The position numbers and the translations under genes were made by a program. From Ktedonobacter sp. SOSP1-85 (GTDB taxonomy: Bacteria > Chloroflexota > Ktedonobacteria > Ktedonobacterales > Ktedonobacteraceae), in the NCBI RefSeq assembly GCF_016587415.1, contig NZ_BNJI01000001.1, forward strand, positions 4,379,501 to 4,443,500: 64,000 bases of DNA, written 5' to 3'. Positions 34,791 through 44,926 of the stretch are shown in pieces (position 1 is the first letter of the stretch; each line of letters opens with the position of its first letter). The notes beneath the pieces were generated by a model that saw nothing but the letters and a program-made list of their open reading frames with translations, made no database searches and was not told where the DNA came from.

Positions 34791-36463
34791 GTGTCTATGG
34801 GGATGTGTCTAGATTTAGAGGGGTGTGGCTTTGCCAATCGAGAAAAGGCGCGCTTTTGCGCCCATTGCGGTATCCCCTTAGAAGGAATATTTTTACAGGG
34901 ACGTTATGAGGTCCAGGAGCTTGCGCTTAAAGAGCGTAAGACAGTCACTTTGCGCGCGCTAGATCGCCACCAGGGACAGTCTGTGCTCGTGCGTGCTTTA
35001 ATACCCCAGAGCGCGACCGAGGGCGAGCGTGAGGAGTTTCTTCAGGATGCCGAGCTTGCGGCCTCGCTCTCAGAGCGTGTTGAAGATCCGGGAAGTGTGC
35101 GTGTCCTGGATTATGGTCAGGATGGTCCCCTGGTATTTTTGATCAAGGCTGAACAGCGGGGGGGCGCGGAAATAGCCAGCAGGAGCACTCTCAACTGGCC
35201 TGGAATGCCTCGGCTGGTAGCGAAGAGTTCGCGCTGGATATCAATGGCGACGATGATGCCACCGTGATACGTATGCCTGCGCTCTCGCAACTAAAAAATG
35301 CGAAACGGCCGCAGGAGAGCCAGCCCGATCCATTAACGCGCGGCCATGTGGCGTATGAGCAGGGGGAGTATGAGGCCGCCTTGCGCTACTATGAACAGGC
35401 TATCGAGCAGGATGTGGTTTCGATTGAAGCCTGGGCAGGTAAGGGCGCGGCCCTTTTAAGCCTGGAACAACTGGATGAGGCCTTGTTGGCCTATGATCAC
35501 ACTATATCGCTCTGCCCAAACGATCCAGAATTGTGGACCTCGCGCGCCAATGTGTTGCATGAGCTACGTCGCTTCGACGAAGAAATGGATTGCTATGAGC
35601 AGGCGTTGCGCTACGACCCGAACTATATTTATGCCTGGAGTGGACGTGGTATGGCCCTGGCGGAGCAGGGGAAGTCTGAAGAGGCATTGATGGCCTTTGA
35701 CAAGGCTCTGCTCCTCGATCCCCGTCAGAGCGTTGTTTGGCAGGCCATGAGCGATACGCTCTATAGCCTCCACCGCTATGAAGAGGCCCTGATCGCCGTC
35801 AATCGTGTCTTTGAAATCGATGCCAACAATGTCTCCGCCCTGGACACCAAAGGCAATATTTTGCGTCGCCTGGGCGATGCGGCAGAGGCTCTCCCTCTGC
35901 ATGAAGAGGCCCTGGAGCTTGAGCAGGAGAACGCGACGCTCTGGTTTGATAAAGGCAACGACCTGCGCGACTTGAAGCGCTATGAGGAGGCCCTGGTGGC
36001 ATATGACCATGCCCTGACACTTGATCAAACTATGGCGGGGGCGTGGTATAATCGAGGAAATGTTCTTGCTGCTCAGCAGAAATTCGAAGACGCCCTGGCT
36101 TCTTATGATTGTGCCCTGCAATATGACGACGGCCTGACTTCTGCCTGGTACAATAAAGGCAGCTTGCTGCATGAATTGCAACGGTATGAAGAGGCCCTTA
36201 TGGCTTTTGACAGGGCACTGGCGGGAGATATCCACTACATTGCGGCCTGGAATAACAAAGGTTTGTCGCTGTATGCACTTGGCCGTTTGGATGAGGCACT
36301 GGCCGCGCTTGACCAGGCAACCTCGTTTGCGCCAGATGAGCCAGACGCCTGGTATAACCGGGCGGTTGTTTTACAGCGCCTGGGGAGGAAGCAGGAGGCT
36401 ATCTCATGCCAGGAGTGGGCGCGCTCACTGGAGCAGCGAGCGAATGGAAGCGAAGCCTCATAA
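34791..36463 (+). CDS. Zinc ribbon, kinase N-lobe relic and TPR protein (frameshifted at a G7 run)
   Basis: About 557 codons. It starts GTG with GGGAGG 5 nt upstream. Residues 6-27 form a zinc ribbon (CLDLEGC ... FCAHC). Residues 35-125 align with the N-lobe of the kinase encoded next: GRYEVQEL for GRYRVDAL, FLQDAELAASL for FLREARIAATL, VLDYGQDGPLVFLI for VLDYGRDGPSVFLV. The ATP-site Lys of IAIKVLLP is replaced (VLVRALIP) and no catalytic lobe follows. The rest (35.3-36.4 kb) is about ten TPR units (YEEALxAYDxAL). The frame breaks at G7 (35158-35164); one more G would join both halves. Confidence 0.8.
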
Positions 36464-36616
36464 CAGGCTCGTGGGTGGTGTGTGAAGCGTAGACCGGGCC
36501 AACATACCACTGGTGGTTGCTGCCGGACAGTGGATCGAATCAGGCTGCTCTTAGGTGGTGGATGAGAAAAAGCATCTGCCCGCGGTAAATTTTAAACCTA
36601 CGACTCGGAGGAGGGA

Positions 36617-38391
36617 ATGCGACGCTGCGCCGATCAAGTTGATTGTGGCTATGAAAACCGGGACAGCGATTTATTTTGCCGTGCCTGTTCCTTACCACTC
36701 ATACATACTATGCTAGTGGGTCGATACCGTGTGGATGCTTTGCTTAGTAAAGGTGGCTACGCGGCGGTTTTTCGTGGGGTAGATCGTAACCTCTCGCGCT
36801 ATATTGCGATCAAGGTCCTGCTTCCAAGTCGAACGACGAACAGTGAGCACGAGCATTTCCTGCGGGAAGCCCGTATTGCCGCGACCCTCGACCATCAAAA
36901 TATTGCGCCAGTCCTCGACTATGGCCGCGATGGCCCCAGTGTGTTTCTGGTGATGCCTCTCTATACAGCAGGCTCGCTTAGAACGCGTCTCGCGCAGGCC
37001 AATGGCCCTTTGCCTCTCTCCGAGGCCAAGAGCAGTTTCCTGCAACTCGCGGGTGCATTGAGCTATGCACATACTCGCCCGCGCCCGGTTATTCATCGTG
37101 ACATCAAGCCAGAGAATATTTTGTTACACCAGGATGATCACCGCCTGGTGATTACAGATTTCGGCATTGCGCGCGCGCTCGAACCGGGGGAGCGTGTCGG
37201 TCGAACGGTGACGGTGCGCGGCACGGTGGGTTATATGGCCCCGAGCAGACCAGTGGCGTCGTAGATCCACGAAGCGACCAGTATGGGAGCGCCATTGTCC
37301 TCTATGAGCTGCTAACTGGCTATCATCCCCTGGACCCCGCCGGGGGAACGGTTCCTCCGGTTTCATCGCTCAATCCAGATTTGCCCCAGGCGCTGGATGA
37401 GGTCGTCATGCGTGCCATGACCTCTAAACCCGATAGCCGCTTTAGCGATATGCAGCAGTTTATGCAGGCTTTTGAGCAGGCCTTTACCACGAGCACCAAG
37501 ATCCAGCGTGTTCGCCACCCGACTCCGCCACAGCAGGTCCAGCCAGAGGCGCATACACAGCCAACCTCGCGCCCGACTGCGCGTCCCTCGTCGGCACCTC
37601 TGAACATGAGCAACACGGGCAAGCATCAGAGCGCCCCGCTCACGCAACGCCGCTCAAATGCCAGTACTATGAGCATTACTGAAAAATGCCAGGAGGGCGA
37701 TCGCTTTCTTGAGCAACAGCACTACTCGCAGGCCTTGCAGGCCTACGAAGAGGCCCTGGGTATGGATCCGCTGAATTTCTATGCCTGGAATGGCAAGGGC
37801 ACGGCTCTCTATAACCAGGGATACTACCGCAAGGCCCTGGACGCATATCTGTACGCGACGGAGATTGATTCAGGCAACGCGGTGGTCTGGGTAAGCGCTG
37901 GCCTGGTCCTGATGCGCCTCCAACGCTATCAGCAGGCCCTGGTCCACTTTGAGCGTGCGCTCTCACTCGATGCACAGTATGTGGCGGCCTGGAACGGGAA
38001 GGGCGACGCACAACTGGATATGAATCTCCCCGAGGAGGCTCTGGCCTCCTATCAACAGGCGCTGGCGCTGGACCCCAGGAGCTTTCAGGCCTGGAACGGG
38101 TTGGGCAATGTGCATTCCAGCCTGCTCGACTACACCGGGGCCGTGGATGCCTATACGCGCGCGCTGACAGTCAATCCTCGCAGCGCGGTGGCCTGGTGCA
38201 ATAAAGCCGAGGCACTCTCACGCCTGGGCCATAACCGGGCCGCGCTGGATGCGCTCAACGAGGCCACCGAGATGGATAAAGGGTATACACGGGCCTGGCT
38301 CTTAAAGGCCGAGGTCTATGAATCTCTGGGGAATGCACAAGAGGCGCAGAAAGCGCGTAAGCGTGCCAGGGCCTGGAGCATGAAGGCCTAA
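36617..38391 (+). CDS. Zinc ribbon, Ser/Thr protein kinase and TPR protein (frameshifted)
   Basis: About 591 codons. A zinc ribbon (CADQVDC ... FCRAC, residues 4-25), then a Hanks-type kinase: VGRYRVDALLSKGGYAAVFRG, the VAIK-type Lys in IAIKVLL, HRDIKPENI, DFGIARA and GYMAP. The APE motif is split by a missing base within GGCCCCGAG (37239-37245). After that the frame continues SDQYGSAIVLYELLTGYHP. A Pro/Thr-rich linker (about 295-350) leads to six TPR units. No transmembrane segment, so it is a soluble kinase. Its neighbour upstream is a paralogue without the catalytic lobe. AGGAGGGA precedes the ATG. Confidence 0.88.
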
Positions 38392-38404
38392 CCATTCACC
38401 AAAT

Positions 38405-38505
38405 TGTAGGGTCTATGCTGGCATGGACTCATCCGGCCCGCAGGCCAATTTTCCGCCGTAGGATGGTCGCTTCGCTCGGGGTCCATGCTGGCATGGACCC
38501 TACAA
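38405..38505. repeat. Hairpin repeat related to the MITE-like element (type D)
   Basis: The TTGTAGGGTCTATGCTGGCA and CCATGCTGGCATGGACCCTA ends pair with each other. Internal GGCCCGCAGGCC and TCGCTTCGCTCG match the element at 4918-5059. The outer TGGTAAATTCAC ends of that element are not present here. Confidence 0.65.
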
Positions 38506-38539
38506 CGTAAACCACTGAAAGGTTCCATATTAATAGTTT

Positions 38540-39346
38540 ATGCATATTGAAGCTCTACACGATAAAGAGAAGATCGAAAAATATCTATTAAAGAACGTAG
38601 GTTTGTATCTCTATCACCTGGGTGACCTGGATGACTTCTTCTGGCCTTATACCTGCTGGTATGCCCTGATGGATGGGCAGGAGATCCACCAGCTGGCCTT
38701 GCTCTATATCGGCGGCCAAACGCCCGTTTTGCTGGCTCTGACGGATCATGATGAGGAGGGCATGCGCCTCTTTATGCGCCTGCTATTGCCACTCTTGCCC
38801 TCGCAGTTGGATGCCCACCTCTCGCCCTGGATACTGGATATAATAGAGGAGGCCTACACGCTGCGTTCTTATGGAACGCATATGAAAATGCTTCTCCAGG
38901 ATTCCAGGCGGCTGCAAACTATCAACACCTCCCAAACGATAGCTTTAGGTCCGCGCGATCTTCCTGAAATTGAGGAGTTCTACCGGGTCAGTTATCCTAA
39001 TAATTTCTTTGATCCAAGGATGCTTGAGACAGGCTGTTTCTGCGGTATTCGTGCTGCTACAGTTGGTGAGCGCGCGGGTGCATTACAGAGTATTGCTGGT
39101 ATCCATGTCTATTCTGAGCCTTATAAGGCTGCCGCTCTTGGAAGCGTAGCCACGCATCCCCAATGGCGAGGGAGAGGGCTGGGGACAGAGGTCTGTGCGC
39201 GCCTGAGTCAGGAGTTGCTCACGCGGGTAGAGCACATTGGCCTGAATGTCAAGACCGATAATATTGCGGCATTGCGCTGCTATGAGCGCCTCGGCTATCG
39301 AACTATCGCGACCTACGAGGAGGCCTCCTTAACGCGTAAAGTGTAG
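38540..39346 (+). CDS. GNAT family N-acetyltransferase
   Basis: 268 aa. The C-terminal GNAT domain (about 135-262) shows GSVATHPQWRGRGLGTEVCARL (acetyl-CoA loop RGRGLGT) and NVKTDNIAALRCYERLGYRT. The N-terminal 130 residues are a divergent second domain (YHLGDLDDFFWPYTCWY), as in the FR47-like group. Substrate unknown; it stands alone between the kinase genes. Confidence 0.88.
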   Translation: MHIEALHDKEKIEKYLLKNVGLYLYHLGDLDDFFWPYTCWYALMDGQEIHQLALLYIGGQTPVLLALTDHDEEGMRLFMRLLLPLLPSQLDAHLSPWILDIIEEAYTLRSYGTHMKMLLQDSRRLQTINTSQTIALGPRDLPEIEEFYRVSYPNNFFDPRMLETGCFCGIRAATVGERAGALQSIAGIHVYSEPYKAAALGSVATHPQWRGRGLGTEVCARLSQELLTRVEHIGLNVKTDNIAALRCYERLGYRTIATYEEASLTRKV

Positions 39347-39417
39347 GAATACAGAGCCAGCCTTACAGCAGAGGAGGTTGAAATCGTCGCACAGCGGAAG
39401 CTTGCTCCCCCGCTGTG

Positions 39418-40809
39418 TTATCTGCCATGGCCCAGCAGGAGCATGGTGAGTAGCATGCCTGTCGTGAGTAAAAGTAAAAAGACGAGGCCCACAATAATTA
39501 CTCCAAAGGCCGTCGATTGCTGGAGTAAGTGCAGCGGGAGTGTCCGTAATTGGAGACTCCGAGAGGAGATGCCAGCAGGCAACATCGAGGAAAGTCTGGG
39601 ATGCTGCTCGACAATAGCTTCTAGCGAGGATTGCTGTGGCAATGGTGCCTCCTCGTGTACGGCTGCTGCGTGCACGGTCGCGGAAGAGATGGTAGGCAGC
39701 TGCTCGGGACCATGGGCTTTGCCGATAACCTTGTCCAGGGGGGGCATGGGCAGCGTCGTCGCTTCGCGCTGTTTATCGATAACAAACGCGGCCTCCTCCA
39801 CATGTATGTCGCCTCTACTGTCAAGGGAACGCCCCTGGGCGTACATCTTGACCTGCGTTCGCTCCTGGAGAACGGTGTCATAGGCCTGTGCAAATGCCAT
39901 TATGTTGGGGTAGCGTTGCTCAGGTTTCTTTGCCAGCGCGCGAAGAAAGACTTCGTCGAGCTCTGATGGCAGTGAGGGGATGTGCGCGCTGGGAGGTGTT
40001 GGGGAGGTGTTATGATGGTGATGCAAGAGCTGTGACGCCGTGCCTTCAAAGACCGCGCGCCCGGTGATGAGCTGATACATCATAACCGCCAGGGCGTACT
40101 GGTCCGCGGCGGGGCCCACATGCACCGAGGTTGCCAGGGTGGGATCATCGAACTGCTCCGGGGCCATGTACAGCGGTGTCCCAACCGAGCGATGCAGGGA
40201 GCGCCCATTGCGGTAGAATGCGGCCAGGCCAAAGTCGGCCAGGAGTAGCTTGGGTCGCCCATGAGGAAAGATATGTTGCAGATTGAGGTGCTGCATACCC
40301 TTAGGATAGCCACGCTCAACGCGAATCAGGAAGTTCGTTGGCTTAATGTCGCGGTGGATAATCCCATGATCATGTGCATATTGCAAGGCCGCCGCTGCCT
40401 GTAACAGGTAGTAGCCACCCTCTTCAGCCGAGATAGGCCAGCCAAAGCCATACTGCTGTGTGCGCTTTTGTAGCCAGTTCCAGAGTGAGCCTTCGGACAT
40501 AAAAGGCATGACGAGATAGGTAATGCCCTGCCCATCCTGCTCAAGGACCTCATCCCCAAAGTGATAGAGCGACAAAATATTTTCATGATCAAGTTCTGCA
40601 ACCGCGCGTGCCTCACGTTCAAAACGCGCTGCTGCCTGCTTGCCTTCGGGTGTGTTGGGCACGGCCCGCAGGTCTCCACAAACGACTTTGATAGCCACTT
40701 TGCGCCCAATACGCATGTGCTGTGCTAAGTAGATGTCACCCATCCCTCCACTCTCGGCCAGGCGGATCAGGCGATAACCACCGAGAGTCTTCCCCACCAA
40801 CATATTCAT
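39418..40809 (-). CDS. Membrane-anchored Ser/Thr protein kinase
   Basis: 463 aa. Kinase domain residues about 8-290: GGYRLIRLAESGGMGDIYLA, KVAIKVV, HRDIKPTNFLI, ADFGLAAF, LYMAPEQF. A linker of about 130 residues rich in Ala, Pro, Glu and Ser follows, then one membrane span at about 432-458 (VIIVGLVFLLLLTTGMLL) and only five residues outside. It therefore has no extracellular sensor domain. The frame is open far upstream, but the kinase begins MNMLVGKTL at 40809, with AAGGGAT before it. The leader contains a multi-stem structure. Confidence 0.9.
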   Translation of the reverse strand: MNMLVGKTLGGYRLIRLAESGGMGDIYLAQHMRIGRKVAIKVVCGDLRAVPNTPEGKQAAARFEREARAVAELDHENILSLYHFGDEVLEQDGQGITYLVMPFMSEGSLWNWLQKRTQQYGFGWPISAEEGGYYLLQAAAALQYAHDHGIIHRDIKPTNFLIRVERGYPKGMQHLNLQHIFPHGRPKLLLADFGLAAFYRNGRSLHRSVGTPLYMAPEQFDDPTLATSVHVGPAADQYALAVMMYQLITGRAVFEGTASQLLHHHHNTSPTPPSAHIPSLPSELDEVFLRALAKKPEQRYPNIMAFAQAYDTVLQERTQVKMYAQGRSLDSRGDIHVEEAAFVIDKQREATTLPMPPLDKVIGKAHGPEQLPTISSATVHAAAVHEEAPLPQQSSLEAIVEQHPRLSSMLPAGISSRSLQLRTLPLHLLQQSTAFGVIIVGLVFLLLLTTGMLLTMLLLGHGR

Positions 40810-40828
40810 CCAACAATCCCTTATCTTC

Positions 40829-40920
40829 TTCTGCGGAAACCAACACCACGCTCGCCGCGCCCCCGAATGGGGGTGGACAGCGCAGCGTTCAGGTTTCCGA
40901 ATAGGCAGTATGCGCAGAAG
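40829..40920 (-). ncRNA. Candidate structured leader RNA upstream of the kinase
   Basis: Read on the minus strand, CTTCTGC and GCAGAAG close the structure, GGAAACC pairs with GGTTTCC, ACGCT with AGCGT, and CACCCCC-ATTC-GGGGG forms a tip hairpin. The pieces TCGGAAACCTGA and GTTGGTTTCCGCAG reappear as TCGGAATCCTGA and GTAGGTTTCCGCAG at 53413-53467. Fits none of the riboswitch classes I could recall. Confidence 0.4.
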
Positions 40921-41190
40921 ATGAGAGCACGGTCCTCTATAAAGGCGCCTGCTCACATATTCGTAACAATACGCTTTTCTATAAATATTATACATTCCGT
41001 ATGGAAAAATAGATGTTAACAAGTGTGAAATTGTTACAAAAGTCACGGTATATGTTGGTAATAGTCGATGCCTGAAATTAAAGAATTTGATTTTAAAATA
41101 TATACAAATACAGTCCATATAGAAAATAAGAGTATAGAGATCTATCATCTGGGGATGAAAACGGTCAATATTTCTCGCAAAACCGTGGCT

Positions 41191-41247
41191 ATTGGTGGTA
41201 TGTGATATGGAAAGGCTGCTGGCCTTTCCATATCACATACCACCAAT
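41191..41247. terminator. Palindrome after the HEAT-repeat gene
   Basis: 26-bp perfect arms (ATTGGTGGTATGTGATATGG and on), 5-nt loop. Its last base is the first base of the HEAT-gene stop codon on the minus strand. Confidence 0.6.
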
Positions 41248-43145
41248 TACCCCTCTTTTTGGAGCTGGTGGAGTGCCAGGAGGGTGGCTTGTGTCACCGC
41301 GGGATGTGTGATAAGCAGTTGTTGCAGGAGAGGTGCGGCTTCCTGGTCATGATACTGGGCGCTAACCTGGCAGGCCAGGCCGGCTACTGCCGCGTTCTGA
41401 TCGCTGAGGGCCTGGCGAACGCTTGCCCGGCTTTGGGCTTCGCTGCCTGTGGCATCAAGGATGCGTAGTGTTTCTAGAGCGGCCAGGCGTACACGTGGAT
41501 CGAGATCGTTTAGCCCCTGATAGCTTAATGCTTGTGCTTCGGGCGTGGGAAGCTGGCGGCAGGCTTGAAGTACTGCCACATACAGCAGGCTCCCCGCATA
41601 GTCGGTTGCCTGTGGCTCCAGGAGCGCCTCCTTGAGTGGAGCGCGTCGGCGCCTGCCGGAGGGATCGATGACGTTCGCCACCAGCTTCTGTAGCACAGGG
41701 GCGGCGCGCAGGTCACCAAATTGTCCAAGAGCCAGGCAGACGCTGCTCAGCGCCTGAGCCTGCTCCTGGTGTTCCAGCGTGCGGACGCTCTCCAGGTAGA
41801 GCAATAGAGGGTCTACGGCGCGGATCTCGCCAAGCTCAGCCAGGGCCTGGGCGAGGAGGGGCAGGAGGGTATCCTGCTGGGAACAGAGGGCGGTAAAGAG
41901 CAGTTCGCGCCCATTGTGTTGCATCCATGCTTCAATTTCAGGCATCATGGGGAGGCAGGGATAGATCTGAGCTACAAGGTTGCTCTCCAGGGCCAGGCCC
42001 TGGTTGATGGCCTGCCAGTAGCGAGCACAGAGCGCTCCCAGGGCATGAAGGGCGAGTGCTGCCTGCCAGGATGGCTGCTGCCTTGCACTTTTGAAGAGCG
42101 AGCTGGCCTGGTCTGCAAGAGGGCGCGTAAAGAGGCGTGGGACTGCCTCCTGGTATGCGGATGATGGCTCTTTACTCTCCTCTATCACATAATAGAACAC
42201 AAGCGCCGCCTGCGCAGCGAGCCGGGGCTGCTGCCTGCTCTGCTCCAGGTAGGGTGCCAGGTCGAGTGCGTGATAGAGTGCGCTCGCCGCATAGTGTTCC
42301 AGGCCGGGCATCTTAGCGATCCCATGCGTTAGCAAGAATTCCGCAAATGGTGCATGCCCAAGGGCCAGGCATTGTTCAAGAATGGCGAGCCTGTTCCAGC
42401 CTCTGGTCTCGCAGAGCGTTTGCAACAGGATCTGTTGCGCCTGATTGTGCCCCAGGTGTGCCAGAGCCCGCGCTGCATAGAATGAGGCAGAGGGATCATG
42501 GAGCAGGGCCTGTAGCATCGGCAATGTATCCTGGGCGTCTCTAGCGGGCGAGTCCGCTGCTGGTGTGCCTACCTGTTTATAGTAGCCAAGCAAGAGGATG
42601 GCGATGCGGCGAGCGTAGTTGTGAGACTGTATGGTAGGATCGTCACCTGGTGCCTGAGAGGAAACATCGCCTTGCTGGATAAGATAAAGCCAGGCGGGAA
42701 GCAAGTGTCCCCGTCGGTCGATTTCAAAGAGGGTGGCGAGGAGGTGAGGGTGCCAGAGAGAGAAGGGGCCGACTGGCAGGAGTTCAGTGAGGCGCGCAGC
42801 GACCTCCTCGGGTAGCGCTTTCCGCCAGCTCAAGCGGGTCAAAAGACAGGTGACCTCTCTCCGCAAAGCATTCAAGCTGGCCTTGTGCACTGGTGTGTCT
42901 ATATCAAGCGGAGGCTGTACCTGGTGGAGGAGCCTGTACTCCAGCGCACCCGTTGAAAAGCTTGCCAGGGCGTCTGGTACTCCTGTTAAAGGCTCCTGGG
43001 TATGCTGTATGTCAGGGGCTTCTGGTTTAAGCATATGCACAATATGTGTATGGTCTTCAACTTCATGTTTCACCATTGGTGACGGTATCTCAGCCTCTAG
43101 AGGCACTTGTTTAGAGCTCGTATCTGGCATCCCCATCCTCCCCAT
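41247..43145 (-). CDS. HEAT-repeat-like helical protein
   Basis: 632 aa. From about residue 195 on, paired helices follow a HEAT pattern, such as DPSASFYAARALAHLGHNQA, RAVDPLLLYLESV, DLRAAPVLQKLV and DPRVRLAALETLRIL. The first 90 residues are polar and probably disordered. There is no signal peptide, enzyme motif or membrane span. Such proteins usually serve as binding scaffolds. It sits between a Ser/Thr kinase and a histidine kinase gene, suggesting but not proving a signalling role. Several in-frame ATGs lie near the start (43145, 43136, 43130); none has a strong ribosome site. Confidence 0.75.
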   Translation of the reverse strand: MGRMGMPDTSSKQVPLEAEIPSPMVKHEVEDHTHIVHMLKPEAPDIQHTQEPLTGVPDALASFSTGALEYRLLHQVQPPLDIDTPVHKASLNALRREVTCLLTRLSWRKALPEEVAARLTELLPVGPFSLWHPHLLATLFEIDRRGHLLPAWLYLIQQGDVSSQAPGDDPTIQSHNYARRIAILLLGYYKQVGTPAADSPARDAQDTLPMLQALLHDPSASFYAARALAHLGHNQAQQILLQTLCETRGWNRLAILEQCLALGHAPFAEFLLTHGIAKMPGLEHYAASALYHALDLAPYLEQSRQQPRLAAQAALVFYYVIEESKEPSSAYQEAVPRLFTRPLADQASSLFKSARQQPSWQAALALHALGALCARYWQAINQGLALESNLVAQIYPCLPMMPEIEAWMQHNGRELLFTALCSQQDTLLPLLAQALAELGEIRAVDPLLLYLESVRTLEHQEQAQALSSVCLALGQFGDLRAAPVLQKLVANVIDPSGRRRRAPLKEALLEPQATDYAGSLLYVAVLQACRQLPTPEAQALSYQGLNDLDPRVRLAALETLRILDATGSEAQSRASVRQALSDQNAAVAGLACQVSAQYHDQEAAPLLQQLLITHPAVTQATLLALHQLQKEG

Positions 43146-43323
43146 CTCTTTTTGAATGTTGTATGTACAATTATAATTTTAAGGGAATATATGCTCATTG
43201 TACCTTTTTGGCTCGTTTCGGTCAAGAATAAAAACGAGGCGGAAATAGTGCTCGCTTGCCCTTATTTGCATTTATACTAAACTAGATAGAATTTGTACAT
43301 GTGTGGCTGGTACGAGGTATGGT

Positions 43324-44715
43324 ATGTCTTCGGCTGAAGCTCTATTCGCGCGTGTGATTATGGAGATTCGCGCGCTCATTAATTGTGATATTGTCTATCT
43401 GGACCTGGTGTGTTTTGAGACTGCACTGGCTCATCCCCTACTTCAGCGTCTCTGCGTCCGAGAAGATCTTCAACGTACATATGGCAAACCAGGAAGCTGG
43501 GATGAGGAAATGGAGGGTGCCTTGCGCGCGCTCTATGACATTACCACGCAGATGGGCGTACCCTGGATTAGCAATGCGGCGCACCTGCCTGGTCAGGCGT
43601 CTGTCGGCAGCCTGGTGGTTGTCCCAGTCTCGAGTTCTGGTGGGTTGTTGGGAATGCTGGTGTGTTGCCATACCCAGCCTGAGTTCTTTCATCCCGGAAT
43701 TATGCATCTCTTACAACACTACCTGGCGACTGGATCGCGCCGACTGCTTGAGGGACTGATAGAATTGTACGGTGAGAGCTGTGTCAGGCGGCATCAAGAC
43801 ACCAGCGCGCAGTTTCTGCAAGAGCAACATCATTTTCTTGCCCTTCTTTGCCATGAGTTGCGCCGCCCATTGACGGCCCTCAAGGGCTATACCGAGCTTT
43901 ATATGACCTATGGCGATGATCCAGGCGCGCAGGAGGCCAGTTTAGAGAGCTTAGATTGGCGCGCCTACTTACGCATGGTTCAGGAGAAGACACAGCAACT
44001 GGAGTTATTGCTAAACGACGTACAGGATGTGGCGCGAGTCAGCCAGGGGCAACTGCGGATGAGCCTGGATGCGGTAGATATTGTGAGTCTCTGTCGACAA
44101 ATGATTATGCCTGAGCAAGAGCGCCTGGAGCAGGTAAGCCCGGGTCAGTATCGCCTTTCTTTAGAGGTCGCGGAGGTTGCGGAGGTCGCGCGCGAGATGC
44201 CACCTGCCTGGGTGGACCCGGAGCGTGTACGCCAGGCGCTGGCTAATTTGCTTGATAACGCCATCAAATACTCTCCTCAGGGAGGATTGATCGAGATATT
44301 GGTGACCGATCATGCTCCCTATAGCGGATCCTCTTACTTCCTTGTGGCAACGCATACAGAGCGTGAGCGCCCGGCGGAGGACCATTATCTCTACGTGACT
44401 GTCCATGATCACGGGGTCGGTATCCCCCGCCACCTGCAACAAGCACTTTTCCGCCCCTTTACGCGCCTGGAACACGATATGCATGAGCGCGTGCCGGGAA
44501 ATGGGTTGGGACTCTACCTTGTGCAGACCCTGGTTGAGCAGATGCATGGGCAGGTATGGCTTCAGAGTGACGAAGGGCGCGGCACGAGTATTACGCTAGC
44601 CCTGCCCATCGCGCCCATGCCTATGGCAGATGAGAAAACGCCTCAACCAGAGTATCGGCAACCTCAACGCGCTAAAGTCCCGGCTCCAGACGAAATAGTA
44701 CTGCATATGCCATAA
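43324..44715 (+). CDS. Soluble sensor histidine kinase with N-terminal GAF-like domain
   Basis: About 463 aa. Residues 1-150 resemble a GAF sensor domain (VIMEIRALINCDIVYLDLV, GSLVVVPVSSSGGLLGMLVC). The dimerisation/phospho-His region is FLALLCHELRRPLTALKGYTE. The ATPase domain shows ANLLDNAIKYSP (N box), DHGVGIP (G1) and GNGLGLYLV (G2). It ends with a 35-residue polar tail and has no membrane span. The frame is open to a GTG at 43303; GAGG 8 nt before the ATG at 43324 supports the later start. A receiver gene follows 210 nt downstream and may be its partner. Confidence 0.92.
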   Translation: MSSAEALFARVIMEIRALINCDIVYLDLVCFETALAHPLLQRLCVREDLQRTYGKPGSWDEEMEGALRALYDITTQMGVPWISNAAHLPGQASVGSLVVVPVSSSGGLLGMLVCCHTQPEFFHPGIMHLLQHYLATGSRRLLEGLIELYGESCVRRHQDTSAQFLQEQHHFLALLCHELRRPLTALKGYTELYMTYGDDPGAQEASLESLDWRAYLRMVQEKTQQLELLLNDVQDVARVSQGQLRMSLDAVDIVSLCRQMIMPEQERLEQVSPGQYRLSLEVAEVAEVAREMPPAWVDPERVRQALANLLDNAIKYSPQGGLIEILVTDHAPYSGSSYFLVATHTERERPAEDHYLYVTVHDHGVGIPRHLQQALFRPFTRLEHDMHERVPGNGLGLYLVQTLVEQMHGQVWLQSDEGRGTSITLALPIAPMPMADEKTPQPEYRQPQRAKVPAPDEIVLHMP

Positions 44716-44749
44716 ATCAGCAGTACTGGCCAAGGAACGCTCGCAAAGA

Positions 44750-44794
44750 TATGTCTGGGGATAGGCTGGCAGCCCCAGCCCATCCCCAGACATA
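44750..44794. terminator. Imperfect palindrome after the histidine kinase gene
   Basis: TATGTCTGGGGATAGGCTGG pairs with CCAGCCCATCCCCAGACATA except one base. About 35 nt after the stop codon. Confidence 0.5.
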
Positions 44795-44926
44795 CCTTTA
44801 CCCCTTCTCAGGCTAGATGGTAGAATGAAGTAGGTTCACGCTTGTTTGGCACTTGCTAAATAAAGCACAGTTTGTTATAGTGTGCGTGTATATTCCTCGT
44901 ATTTGATGTTTTCGAAGGGAAGAGTT

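Noticed and set aside
36464..36616. Extra small gene between the two TPR genes
   Set aside because: No ribosome site or reasonable start; short frames only.
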